Assembly: GCA_020736575.1 (NCBI GenBank)
Contig: JAGPYM010000001.1
Coordinates: forward strand, 2,480,001 to 2,544,000
Length of the DNA stretch: 64,000 nucleotides
Direction of reading: 5' to 3'
Origin: Thelonectria olida
Taxonomy: Eukaryota; Ascomycota; Sordariomycetes; Hypocreales; Nectriaceae
This document shows, piece by piece, positions 37,701-50,280 of this stretch (within the stretch, counting starts at the first letter, position 1; the number at the start of each line of letters is the position of its first letter). Both the position numbers and the translations under genes were made by a program. The notes beneath the pieces are model-generated. The model ran no database searches and was not told the DNA's origin. It saw only the letters and a program-made list of their open reading frames with translations.

Positions 37701-40700
37701 ACTGGGTGGCACCTGGCAGGGATATGGCATGAAGATACAGTACCTGACAGGTTCTGTTGCCCATCATTGAGTCTCCTGGGCGCATGAAAGGGGAACTGGC
37801 ACACGACCACGATCGTCAGCGGCGACATAGAGGGTGTTGCATATGTTGCATCAAGCACAGTTTTGATATTGTCCGAGGGGATGCGTCTTTTTCGCCTACC
37901 ATGTTGGCTGCGTCGAGTCGGCGAAAAGCGACACTGACTGAATCAGCTTGGCGGTGCATATCGACCGCTGAGCGACTTCCTAGGCGCTGGGATGGCTAAC
38001 TCTGGACTTTAGCTAGTTCACGATCCTGGTGTCGCGAATACCTTGCCATTTCGCTATGGCATTGCATGTACCTGAATCTCTGAGCGTTGCTATTCGTGCA
38101 TGTGCGGAGGGCCCTGGTCTCAAGGTGAGCTGTCACTTAGCTTCATGCATGGTCATCAACTTCAGCTTCAACAAATCCATCCGCGGCACCGTGTTATCGG
38201 CATGGGGCAATGGCAACGAGGGGGCGAAGTGGAGAGATTGGAGCGATCGCCGACACGGACGCAAAGAGCGAAGATCTGGGCTGAGCCTCAGTATTGCTTT
38301 AGTCAGGTTGAAAGCAAGAAGCTATGTCAGTTGCCCCATGTTCTGTTCCATATTGGGAACCTTGCAGCTCTCTTGATGCAGGTCCTGGATGCAAATCCTC
38401 CAGCTCTCCTGTTTGCTGTGGTTCAGAACGGAACCGAGGTCGACCAACGGACAAACCCCGCGTTCACTAGTTTTGTTGAGACACGATCGAACCATTGCCG
38501 CCAGGATTGCCCTCCTCTCGACAGCGAACCTCAGACTGCGTCGGGGTACGTACCGGGAGTACGAATAGACTGTACGGATACTGTTTGAGTGTCAAGTCTT
38601 GCAGTTTTGCTCTCTCAACTACACCTTGGTAGTTTTCGACACATAGTCTTTCGTACAGCCAGATTCAACACGACCACTCTCGAGATTTTTACCCCCGGCT
38701 CTCCAACAACCTGCCCCGCGACCGAGATGACCATGGCCACCGGCTAGGCACATGAAAGTTCAGTCACTGGGCACCAGCGTAATGTTGCTTGAGGTTATCA
38801 GGGCCGCCTAGGCCTGGTCTGGGGTGAGGGGGTCAAGGGGTGCCTCTCCCTGTCTTCTTGGCCGTTGGCGGGCGGCTCTTCAATTGGAATCCCTGCTTGC
38901 CCCTCTCTGAGCCCCTCCGATGAGATACATGAGATATTATGGGCCGATGGGGCCTCCAAGTTGAAAGACTGGCTAGGCGGCCCAAACGAGGCGTTGGTCT
39001 GGATTTACCACATCAGTCTGAGTTATCTCTCAAGGGTGGTTACAGTACGTACTCTGTAGGGGTCAACGACGAAGACGATTAGTTACAACACAGCACAACC
39101 TAGGATCAAAACCAGGTCCGGGACCGGGAGGAGAACTAACTAGTAGGGCGGGGTGAAACAGACGGGCTCGGCTCGCTCGCGGGAACGCATTGACAAAATC
39201 CTCACCTTCCAGGGTCCCTGTCGACGTTGTGGTGATGGTCGAGGCTCAAAGAAACATGAAGCGTTGACTTTGCCCGATATGTTATGGATTCGCGGGATAA
39301 AAGCAACAGTGTTGAGCACGCAACAAAACGGACAAACAAGCAAGCAAGTGGCTCCATCTAATTTCTTCTGCTCGGCTAGGGCCAGACTCCGGTTTGGGGG
39401 TGGTTGTGCCGTTGTGGCAACACACGTGCTCTCTTGGTGAGAACAACGTGGACAAGGGCTTGACTCGGTTGGGGTGCGGCGATCGACGCCAGGAGACACC
39501 AGATTGAGTGCCGTGCGAAGACCAATTGGCCAGTAACGTTATGCGGCACTTCTCAGAAAGATCTTCACGGATACGGATGTCCTCAGCCACCGGCTATCAC
39601 CACGATGGCAGTCGAATTAACACGAAGCTGCACGGCAGCGGTTTGCCATGATTACATATCGCCGCCTTGGACCGACCAGAGGCTAGTTGAGGGAGGTATT
39701 CCTAAGTGGTATCCCCATCCGTCTAGCTGCAGGTTCGCTATCGGCCTGAGACGGCGTTCACCTTGTCGCCATCCGATCACCTCCATCTGTCGACATGGCT
39801 CTGCGCGTGCAAGGTTCCTGAAAATTCCCGAAATCTAACAACCAAGTCCAAAGGCGTGCACGAACGAATACCGAGCTCGGGAGAACCACAAATGCTACTC
39901 TCACCTCCCGCTGCAGTATCTGGCTGCTTATGCTTCCGAGCGGCGAATTGATATGAGGCCCAGGTCCGTAGAGACCCGTAGCGTGATGGGTTGTGTGAGA
40001 ACGAACAAGATGGGAACGGATACTCAAAGTGGAAGCCCGTGGGTGGTACTTCGCACATACTGCGTAGTACGCCCGCCGGGCCCGAAATACTGCGGCCGCC
40101 ACTCGCTTCGAAATCCCTCCCCTTGGCCACCAACAAAACCTGCCAGTTCAGTTGTTCGATTGTTTGAAGCACGTGTGTCCTGCATAAGCTGTTGCGACTA
40201 GAAGAGACTCTGCCAGTCTGCCAGGACTTCGAACCGCAGCAGCCGCCGGGCCGGACCACACTCCGAACATACCGTTACCGTGAGGCACAGAGCTCAAATA
40301 TTTGATTACAGCTGCACGTCTTCGGCAATAGCTATTGGTCGATGAAAACAACAAAAGAACCCTTGCCGATTGTTGGTTCTTGTCTCGCCAACGCTGACTC
40401 TGCCGCCACCAGTTTTTGCACCAAACCAAAGGCGTTTGCGGGCCAAAACGACGCCTTGGTTGGATCCTCGTCCGACCGGGCCGGCAAGTCGGAGCGACTG
40501 CGAGCCGGGGTGTGTGTGAACTCTTGGCCTGGGCTGAGAAGACGTCTCAGCCATGTCCACGATGAATTCGTGTGAGGAACATCAAGGGAGTCTGTCTAAA
40601 AGAAGCGCAGAAAACTCTTCTATTCCTGCTAAACACGGCAAGGCAAAGTGCTCAGAACTCGAGCGGGTCTCAGTGTGCATCCATGATGTGCAGCAACGCT

Positions 40701-41342
40701 GGCTGTTTTTTTTTTCTTCGTGTGTGTGTGTGTGTTGTTGACTTGTGCCCCCCCCCCACCACCCACAATGGATTATGGGTACGTACGAGGAAATACGGGC
40801 ACCGACAAACGCACGCAGACTGGGGGCGTTCGTCTCGAGCAAGCTGAGACAAGACGAGCTGTGGGGTGGACGAGCACGAGAAGGTTGCTGCTAGTTTCTT
40901 TTGGGAGCCAGCTTCAGGTAAGACTTGGGATCATGGACACAAGGTTTGTTTGTGTCTCATGGAATGGGATGGATGGGATGGAAGCCTGGAAGACTGGGCA
41001 CGAGGGTACGATGCTCCGTAGTATGAATCAAAGAAGACGTTGACACATCCGAGGTAGGCTGCTGCAGTGAACATTCTATCTAGACATTGATGATTGTCTC
41101 ACCCCACACGAACCACATCGCCGAGACAGTATTCAAGTCCAGAGAACTGAAGAAATGTAACGTTCATATTAAAAGAGAAACTATCCAAGTTCAATCTTCG
41201 AGAGCCTGCCTCATTCCAGCAAAAATCCGTATAAATAGTCTCGGCTGATGTTCCATTCTGCTCCCATTTTCCTGATCCAAGCCTTGTGATAAGTGCCAAT
41301 CTGTTGTTACTCCTGCAAGGGAATTCATCACATTAGTATCTC
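34708..41342. other. Gene-poor region (about 6.6 kb)
   Basis: The 3' sides of the GT2 gene and the BTB gene face each other across this stretch. Open frames on both strands are short and without motifs. A possible two-exon frame at 38056-38588 is discussed as a finding, but its 41-bp intron is too short to trust. Simple repeats lie at 40706-40757. No RNA genes or mobile elements were seen. Confidence 0.5.
40706..40757. repeat. Simple-sequence cluster: T10, (GT)8, C10
   Basis: Within about 50 bp lie a run of ten T (40706-40715), a GT/TG dinucleotide run (40720-40735) and ten C (40748-40757). This is a likely polymorphic microsatellite and a spot prone to assembly error. Confidence 0.85.
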
Positions 41343-42616
41343 TCATGCTCTCCCTCCTAGGTAGGTGATATTCTGACGAATCGGTTCGGTGATTTCGACT
41401 CGTCCCGTGTAAATGTAAGCGACTGTCTCTTCCCAATGTCGAGGGTGTGGCAGCGGGAGTTCGAGCGTGTCTCCAGGTCGAACAAGTTCTGAAAGGATGA
41501 TGGCTGCGAGGACGGGGAGATACTTTCGTGCGTATTCGAGATCTACCATGATGGAGAGTCAACTATGGGTACTTGAGATGACACATGCTTTTACGGTTGG
41601 CAATGGAAGGTATAGGGTATCTTACGCATTGCAACAACTGCAAATCTGGGACGGTGACCTCTGTTTTCAAACCTGGGGGATCTATGAGCATCGGAAACTG
41701 GTGGTCCAGCACTCGAATGACTCTCTCTCATAGGGGCGGATGGTAGTGGTGACCTGGTTCTCGTGCCGGTTATGGGAGTGGGAACATGAAGACTCGTCAT
41801 CGAAGCCCGACGACTCGACGGCAACCCAGGTGTTTGGACATGTTCTGTAATGGTGGCACGCAACTCATTCAAATCAAATGTTCTCGTCAGGACCAGCGAC
41901 TTCCGGTTGCGGGAGTGGATGACAACGCGGGTGGTGAGACGTCCATCTACAGGGTGCGGAGACGGCATCTCACTATCACCGCTGTGAGTGGCAATGATAG
42001 ATAGTCGTTTGAGCTCGACGGGGATGATTAGAAGATCAGGTTCACGACTCCGGTATGGGCCAATGAGTCCCCGGCGTCGGAGATGCTCCCGCTGTCGCTG
42101 AAGTTGCACGTTCCTCGCCCGGATCACGCCAGAGGGAGCAGACCCCCTACGTCCAAGTGCATGGGGAAGAGGGGCAAGCATCTCTTGTTTAACGTCATGT
42201 AGCAGCATGCTTCTTGTCTCTTCAGCCATAGTCGGTCGATGATAGCCAGGGAGTGGGAGGAGGGGGGCCGAGAGAGGTGGATGTTGGTGGGCGTAGGCCA
42301 AGGGCGAGGCTAAGGCAAACTCCGACATAGGCTTCAATGCGAGGGTTCGGGGAGGCAACTCAGGACTGGGAGAGTTGCGGCTGCGAGGCTCGAGACGATC
42401 CACGGCTGCTTTGTCGTGTTCTCTCATCCTCTCATCCTCAGAGTCTGGGTACATGAGAGGGGGACGACTCATCGGCGAGTAGGGCGTAGCCAACCACGCA
42501 GGGCTCTTGAATGCCATCCGGGCATGTGCAGCCTGGGAGCCATGTCCGGGCCCCGTAGTGCGGATCGGTTGGATCGAAGATCGAAGCCTGGTCTCTCTTG
42601 AAGAAGCAGTTGCCAT
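41343..42616 (-). CDS. BTB/POZ-related fungal protein
   Basis: Two exons, 41626-42616 and 41343-41542, give 396 aa. The frame runs two codons further upstream, but that codon is GTG, so the ATG at 42616 (MATASSRETR) is chosen. Roughly the first 170 residues are disordered and Pro/Ser-rich. A middle segment follows (LLIIPVELKRLSIIATHSGD, TRVVIHSRNRKSLVLTR). The C-terminus reads YARKYLPVLAAIILSELV, LPLPHPRHWEETVAYIYTG and QNITYLGGRA. This pattern of two helices plus YIYTG is the second half of a fungal BTB-like fold, a protein-interaction module; the usual first half is not evident. Family placement is from memory. The function is unknown. The gene is divergent from GWT1. Confidence 0.72.
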
Positions 42617-43463
42617 GTTCACGGTTCGCCAGTGAGAAGGGAGAGGATTTGCAGTGCGTCAAAGACCCGATTCTGCAAAGGTAGCCAAGTGACCGAAACG
42701 CAGAACAGAACAGTGTCAAAGGGGACACGGAGAAGAACAAATAATCAAGAAGTGAGGACCATAAAAGGGTCAGATGGGAGGATCATGACCAAAATAGATG
42801 CTGCCAACTGGCTGGGCGTCCTTGATCATTTATTTCATTGGAATGAAATGGCGCCGGGTCAAAGAAAAGCTGCAAAGAACCGTTAGTGACAGAGTCAACC
42901 CTCTTCAGCGCAGAACAAAGAGTTCAGGGTGTGGATTAATTTGCGGATGGCCATGTTTGCCACAGCTGAGAACAAAGAAACAGCTTCTTAGCCGCGCGGA
43001 ACCAAGCCACTTGGTTGGTCTTTGAGACACTGGAGGCCTGGATGGCGTTGTTACGTAGCCAATGGTTGGTGGACGCCAAAGTTTTCCTGTTTTCTAGGGG
43101 GTATCAGATGTCAAAGACAACTTGTCTCCGTGAATTTCCTTTTTGTGACCAAGTGAAGAGCGTGAAGAGGGGTTTGGGGCGATGAGGCGATGACTTCCAT
43201 GAGGGTGCACGTGATAGCTTGAGTCCTCAGGCTAGCCGTGCGTCGATCGTTGCTTCTCATTGGACGCTGACCCCCTGCTCCTGCTTCAGGGTCCTTGTAA
43301 GGCCACCATCGCCAACAAGGCTGAAGTTTCCACATCTGTTGACAGTTCGTCAACTTGAACATGTGTCGTCATTTCTGAGTCCCTCTTCGAAACTGACAGA
43401 GTGAACGGATGATGCTGTCTTCAGTATCGATCTTATCCTGATTTATCGCAATCACAGGTGACC
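42617..43463. other. Divergent promoter region, BTB gene / GWT1
   Basis: About 850 bp between two divergent starts. No gene, repeat or RNA was recognised. Confidence 0.45.
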
Positions 43464-45016
43464 ATGTCTGACGCCGCCAGCTACAAGAAGTTGAAGGAGG
43501 ATTTCGTGTCCAACCTCTCTGGAGGTACAGTCGCCGAGATCAATTATGTCACGTCAGTTGCAGCGGTGAGTAACCCGTCGCCTTTATGATACGAAGAACC
43601 AAGTCTGATCAAATCTAGGTGGCGTGTATCCTTTGGTCTGTTCTTCAGGCCCGTCAATCCTTCTTCGAGTCGTACACGTTCCTCAGCTTCGCTGTCGATT
43701 TTCTCCTCAACGTCGGCGCCATTCTCCTCTCAACAACGTTATATGCGAACTCGCCGCTCCTTCTCTGCCTTTTTCTGGTTCTTCCCGCCGTCGTAATATC
43801 CACACTACCACCGAATTCGATTGGACGAAGAAAGAAGCCCAAGATTCCACCCAATGCGCGGTCTAAGTCCGCGGCAGGACAGCTCGATGTCCTCTCTACC
43901 AAACCCTTCCTTACGACTTACCGGGGTTCCATGATGGTTGTGACCTGTATCGCCATCCTCGCGGTCGACTTTCGCCTCTTCCCCAGAAGGTTCGCGAAAG
44001 CGGAGACTTGGGGCACGTCTCTCATGGACCTGGGCGTCGGGTCCTTTGTCTTCTCTGGAGGCGTTGTGGCAGCTCGCCCTGTGTTAAAAGAGAGAGCAGT
44101 CGGCCGCACGACAGGTCGCGCCATGCCATTCCTTCAACGGATTTTGTATTCTATGCGCCACTCAATTCCCCTTTTAATTCTCGGGGTCATCCGCCTCCTG
44201 AGCGTGAAAGGCTTGGATTACGCAGAACATGTAACAGAGTATGGTGTCCATTGGAATTTCTTTTTTACTCTGGGCTTTCTCCCTCCCTTTGTGGCTTCCT
44301 TCCAGGCCGCACTGCGAGTGGTGCCCTCTTTTGCGGCCTTGTCGCTCCTGGTTGGCGTCACCTACCAGGTTCTTCTTGAGACAACCCAACTCAAGGCCTT
44401 CATTCTCACCGCCCCGAGGACAGACCTCATTTCCATGAACCGCGAGGGCCTCTTCAGCTTCTTTGGCTACCTGGCGATTTTCCTCGCTGGCCAAGACACC
44501 GGCATGTATATCATTCCTCGCAACATCCCTCCTCGGAGCACTGCTAGTCCTGGTGCCCAGCGAAACACACTTCTGATGACCATGGCCGTCTGGGGAGCAG
44601 TCTGGACCGCGCTATATTTGGTATCAACTAGCTACGCATACGGCTTTGGTCTTTCGGTTTCCCGTCGTTTGGCGAACCTCCCCTACGTGCTATGGGTAGT
44701 GGCATTCAACACCCTGCAGCTCTTCGCGTTTTGCTTGGTCGATACCGTCTTCTTCCCAGCGTTTTACAACGCTGCGGATGCCAAGACGGAGAAGGAAGCC
44801 TATAACCGGGCGACGAGTCGTGTAATGAGAGCCTATAACCGCAACGGTCTCGCGGTATTCCTTATCGCCAATCTTCTGACCGGTGCCGTCAACCTCACGT
44901 TCAGGACCCTGGATGCCACACCAGTTACGACGATTGCGATCCTAGTTGGGTACATGGGGGCTGTTACTGGTGTTGCTTTGGCCTTGGATGCTTATAATAT
45001 TTCTATCAAACTGTAA
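43464..45016 (+). CDS. GWT1: GPI-anchor inositol acyltransferase GWT1
   Basis: Two exons, 43464-43565 and 43619-45016, give 499 aa. Gwt1/PIG-W adds a fatty acyl chain to the inositol of GlcN-PI in the ER membrane, an early step of GPI-anchor synthesis needed for wall mannoproteins. The N-terminus [20 protein letters not shown] is the family signature. Multiple hydrophobic segments follow along the whole protein. Conserved stretches include [19 protein letters not shown] and [20 protein letters not shown], then [33 protein letters not shown] and a C-terminal [18 protein letters not shown]. The length matches fungal Gwt1. The first intron is 53 bp and follows residue 34. It is the target class of gepinacin and manogepix-type antifungals (family knowledge). 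Confidence 0.95.
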
Positions 45017-48000
45017 GAAAAAGACGGAAAAACGAAACAAAGGCAGATATTGTAAGGCGGGGCTTGGTGACGCTTTGGGTTCCAGATTGGCTCGTCCAAC
45101 TGGATGATTTTGCAGCTCAACAATCTTGTCGGCAGAGACGCCATCGAAGCCCCGCAATCCTACGGAGCAGACAACACTTCCCATGAAGAAAGCAATGCTT
45201 GGACTGACACCCTACTCGATATTCATATGTACATCAGTCTTGCAGCTACAAGCAGCTTTTCTTTGTCCGCTGCCCCCGGATGCTGCCTCCCGGCGGACGG
45301 ACCATTGCATGGCCGAGGAGTGCATGTGCCCATTTGTCCGGCATTTAAGTTGGAGCGAGAGGACCCGGACTTGAGAGCAGGGAGAGTGATTGTCGTTAAG
45401 TCACAAGGACAAAAAGAAGAGGAGGATGAATAAGTCCGAGGCATTGTCGTCGTGATATGACACGTTCTTTCCGAAGGTGGAGATGTCGGATGTGGATAGG
45501 AACGATTTGACACTATGCAATGCGGTCGCAGCAGGAAATACACAAATGCAAGGCACATACATCTAATGACGATTCCCGCAGATACTTCATTAGCTGGAGA
45601 GAGATATTGTATCAAATTAGTCAGTCAGGTCAAGGTCCAAGGGCCATCCGGACGCGACGCGTTTCAATGCAATACTCACGCAAGCTTCCCGTCACAACCG
45701 CTTCCCGTCTTAACCGCATGAACTTGGATCGCAACGTGACGCAGCTGCATGTCTTGTCGACCCCGGCCGAGAAGAAAAACAAAGCATTACTACACCAACG
45801 ACGGATGAGTCGGGCGACGACAGTACCAAAGGCACAATTCGACTTGCTTAGTTATGGTCCCACGTATCTTATCATCTCAAGGCCTGTCGTGGGGACTCAT
45901 CATATTGAGACTTGTCTATGTCAGGTAGTGCGATATTGCTCGAGTATGTCCCTATATCAATGGCAGCTGGAGTAATAAATGATGACACATAAAGCACATG
46001 AACTTGGCTGGTGACTTGATCCTCTGTTAATTTGAACAAATTGCACTGCATACATATGACGGGTAGCTGCAGGTGACCTTTCAGCATCCAGGTCGGCATC
46101 CTTATCCCAACGTTCTAACCCGGGCCTCGCATGACTACTCGTCGACTATTCGTACTTTGTAGGTATGGCTTCATTCTCTGCTGCCTGAATGGCTGGGAAC
46201 AATAGACCATTGCATACCTAAAGTCCAGGACCACGAACCGGATCTGTGAGCAAGTCTCGGGCCCTCCAACGGCGACGGTGGTTCCGGAAGATGACGTCTG
46301 AAACGGATGCCAAAGTCTCTGGCACCCTGCAAGGCTCAGATCAACGTCAGCTAGATCCCTGTCGGTCAAATGCAACTCATCTCCGGCCCTTAATGCTAGC
46401 GAGCCGGTTGCGATCCCCGGGACTAGAAGTAAGGTAAGGTAGACCAGGTAGAGATGCGAAAAAGGCAGCACTTTGTGCGGCACCCTCGTACGGACGCACA
46501 TCGTACGTACGAGTGGGGAGAGTCAAACGTGTAATGACGATACGAACGAGTTTGTTATTGTCCATGGGCCTTTAATTGCCGCCTCTCTTCTCCTTGGTCG
46601 GAGTCCTGCGAGTGGCCCGTGAGCCAACTTGGGGATCGAAGTAGGACGTTTCAGAAGGCTAACTAGTACGAATGTCTCGGAATGAGAAGGCGAATGAATG
46701 AATGAACGAACTCCAACCGGAGCAAGTCTGTGTGACTGACACGAAAGCTTTGTGGGTTGTAAATCGTGATAGACAAGGCCATGTCGGCATCATGTAATAA
46801 CTAGCAGCTCGGGGCTGTTCTCCCGTACGGGGACTTGTGGCGCAAGGCATCGCAAATTTCCCCGTGGTTCAGTGCCAACAAGGGTTTGAAAGGGATTCGG
46901 GCATTCAGTCGCTTGAGATTGGCAAACAAGAGGGCTCGGACCAGGCCCTCGGGCGCTTATTGGCAAGGGAGAATCTAGCGAGGGAACCAAGAGCTTGGGC
47001 GTAGGAAGGGAGGGATGGATGATGATAACTTGATGACACGGCCCTGATGGAGCCGGGAAGGATGCAAATTCAGCCACGGATCGAGGCATGTAGGGGATGA
47101 TGGGCCCAACAACAATCAGTGATGAGATTTAGAGGATCCCGATGAGTCTGACGCGTTGGGCGACGGGGGTCATGGATGCGAGCAGTAGTAGGCTGTGCGA
47201 AGTACGTAGTGGACAAGAAAGATACATGCTGAAGAAGCACAACAATAGGTTAACAACAGACAGGAAAAAAAGCAACAATGACATGGCACTCGCCGGTTGG
47301 GTTGAAGCTGTGGGGATAGTTGAATCATGAGATGCAGTGAGACGCCAAAAAGCAAAGTAAATATGTCAACTCTTAGATTGCGTGAATGGATGGATACCTT
47401 GCTTGGCTACCTCTTGCCGTTGGTGTGTTGTTGTTTTCCTTTTTCTTCCCTGGAAAGAAGCAAAACAATCCGTGCTATTATCGCCCATCCTCGACTGCTC
47501 TGGACTTTGTAATCCGTGTGATCTCGGGCGTCGAGGAGAGACAAGTCGACAAATGGTCAGGATGGGGGCCGACAGCCTATCCCTGAACCTAGCCAAGCTC
47601 ACATATACTCATCACCATACATGACTGGGATGAAGTGGGAGCTTGATGTGCGCTGGCAGCTGAGCCAAGCATCCGTATGCAAGCAAGCAATAACAGCATC
47701 GGGGGCGGCCTGAAGCGAGCCCGCATCGGATGAACAAGTTGACAGCTGGGCCTATTGTGAAGCTGAGAAAAAAAGGATTGGAGGAAAAAGGAAGCAGGCT
47801 GCGGCTGTGAGATACGGCACCCGAATGCAACAACAATCTGATCTCACCCCAGCAGGTCTCATCCGCGTGGCTTTGTTTACTTTCCCCTCGTTCCCCGGCT
47901 TGGTGCTTTGGTGAGGCCATTGTTTTCTTTCTACCTCTCCTAGAAAGCGAAGCGAGTGGTGCGATCCAGGGACAACAACTTGAGATATACTGTCACCCAG

Positions 48001-49880
48001 CACCTAGCCTTCACAGGGCCTGACATGGCATGTCATGGGGACATTGGCACACCTCCTGGCCATTATGTACATATCAAGAATGAATTCTCATCTGCCTTCC
48101 ACTCGACCTTCTCGAAAGAAGTGGAAACCATCTCTGAGCCGATTCTGACAAGGCTTATTTCGGGAATGGGCGCTAAAATGAAGGGCACACAGACGCTCAC
48201 GCCAGTCTCAAGAGACGGATGACCGTCGTCCTTGTTTGGGCTGGCGTGCAAGTGGATGTTGGATATCCAAGCTTCTCTCTGTTGCTGAGCGGGACGCGCG
48301 AATAGTTTCGGCCAGAGCGATGCGAAAAGGGAGACGGACCGACGCGACGGCGGCAATTGGGACGCGTCGTAGGCTAATAATGAGTGCCACACAAACTCAC
48401 AGCCTGACAGGAGCGGCGCAATATGGTATGAAGCATTGTAAAAGTCATTTGAACAACAAGAACAATGCTGTCCAGCCATACCTGCGTGAGGTCGTAGATT
48501 CCTAGGGGGAAGGATGGAGGCCAATCGTTCAACAGATGAATCTTTGTGACTTCGTACTGTCCTCGGACTCGAAAATTGACGCCAACCAATAACCTGGCTG
48601 GTCTCTTGGCTGCTGAGACCGTTTCACTGAACCTTCTCCCTTTCTGCTGGTGCGTAGTTCTGCGTTGTGCTCTGTCGTGTCGTGTAATGCCAGCCACGAT
48701 TTTGTGTCGAATTGTGCTTGTGCGGCAGAGGCAACATCGGGCATCATGACAAAAGCCGGATTGAGTAATAAGCTGCGGTGTGACCGAACGATGATATATC
48801 GTGATGTGCTATGTCAATCACTCTGGGGCCAAAGCTGAGACCACCGACCCCATGAAGCCCACTCTTGGAGATTACTGGTCAATGCCTGGTCATGGCATAC
48901 CGCGTTGGTTGATGGAAGGGGTTGAATCGAAAGGGGATGCTCCCCTTTGCGGATGGACCCGAGCCCTGATTGGAGTGGCAGTGGACGAGGAGGACGCAAG
49001 GGAAACAACAGCGCCGTTTGGAAACGATCCTGTTGGTCCTCGTTGGTCCTCATCTCCATCTCCATCTCCATGCTCCCTTTGTTGTGCGTCGTCTCCAGGC
49101 CTCAAACCAAAGGCGGCCGGCCGTCAACTGTTTTCTCATGGTGCCCGATCTGTTTTTGTTTTAGGTGAGATGGCGTCGAGACCAATTCCGTCCTAGGAAA
49201 CCAACGTCAGACTAAACCACTGCCGCTAGCTCTAACCTCCTCTCATCCTTGCCGGCCGATGGAGGGAGGACACCCATATGGAATATTCGTAACGAGGACG
49301 GCGGCAGTGCGCGCCTGGTGAGATTGCATATAGCTCGCATGACTTGAAGGCATTGTATGGCTTAATTTCACAAACCGTCAGTTCGCTGGGGGAGTGCCTG
49401 CGGGAGAAGCCTGGACCGCAGCCCACGTAGAGCACGAAAGGACTTTGCAGAACAGGCACAGCCAGACGGAGACAAACGAAGACAATAGGAATTGACACCT
49501 TGTAGACGATAGCGCAGCCCTGTGGACAGCCACATGAGAAAGGAAACCCATGGCGTTTGATAGTCTGAGAGTCGTCGTCGCGCGTTTTCCGTGACATGGA
49601 GGAGATGTGATGGGACACTGAGACTTTTGGCCCACCATCCCTGTCATAGGCTAGCTCTATTGTGTAATGGAAGGAGCTTCTCCACGGGCAGCGTTATGAC
49701 CTTCCAGAATAAATATATTGCCTGCTGTAGCTGCTTTTCAGGTGCATGAGGTGGTCTTTATAGAATGCCTGTGCATTGATTGATGCAAGAGCTCTCTGTC
49801 CATGTCAATATCGCTATGTACTGGTAGGTGGGCAAAGTAGACGGACACGTACATGCAAGGGAAGGCTTCGTACAGGTAAG

Positions 49881-49902
49881 TACCTACCTAAGGTACCTAC
49901 CT
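49881..49902. repeat. TACCTA repeat cluster
   Basis: TACCTACCTA and GGTACCTACCTGC units lie next to each other, made of the same TACC/GGTA unit seen at other intergenic sites in this window. Confidence 0.7.
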
Positions 49903-50248
49903 GCCTTTCATCCCTAGGTGGCTTTGAGTTTGTTTCACATGCAACTCTCCATGAAGCTCGCGCCAAACCTTCTCGATGTAAACATCCCGCAGTCCAACTG
50001 CCACGGTCCGATGCGAGCAGCACCAGCATGTCTGAGGCGCAGATGACAGCACTGAACAGTGTCCCGTCTCCTCACTGAACGATGAAGTGCTCCATCTTCC
50101 TCCCCCGGTACCTGCAGGAACGGCGGCTTCTAGGTACCGCGACCCCTGAATCTAGCGCCTGATGTCGCCGGAGGGACGCGCCCACACACCCGCCGAGGTA
50201 CTTGCTGCTGAGATTTTTAGACATGTAGGTTCCTTCGATGCCGGGGCA

Positions 50249-50280
50249 GGTAGATACCTACCTACCTACCTAGGTAGGCA
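50249..50280. repeat. TACCTA/TAGGTA palindromic repeat
   Basis: Several tandem ACCT units end in a perfect 14-bp palindrome, CCTACCTAGGTAGG, at 50265-50278. It could form a cruciform or bind a dimeric factor, but no role is shown. Confidence 0.8.

Noticed and set aside
41099..41299. Possible extra 3' exon of the BTB gene (MALITRLGSGKW)
   Set aside because: There is an acceptor and branch-like site before it, but no good donor in the upstream exon. The TGA after LGGRA matches the usual family end as I recall it.
45104..45615. Overlapping frames of 82-130 codons on both strands after GWT1
   Set aside because: No motifs, non-ATG starts for some, and mutual overlap. Probably the GWT1 3' flank.
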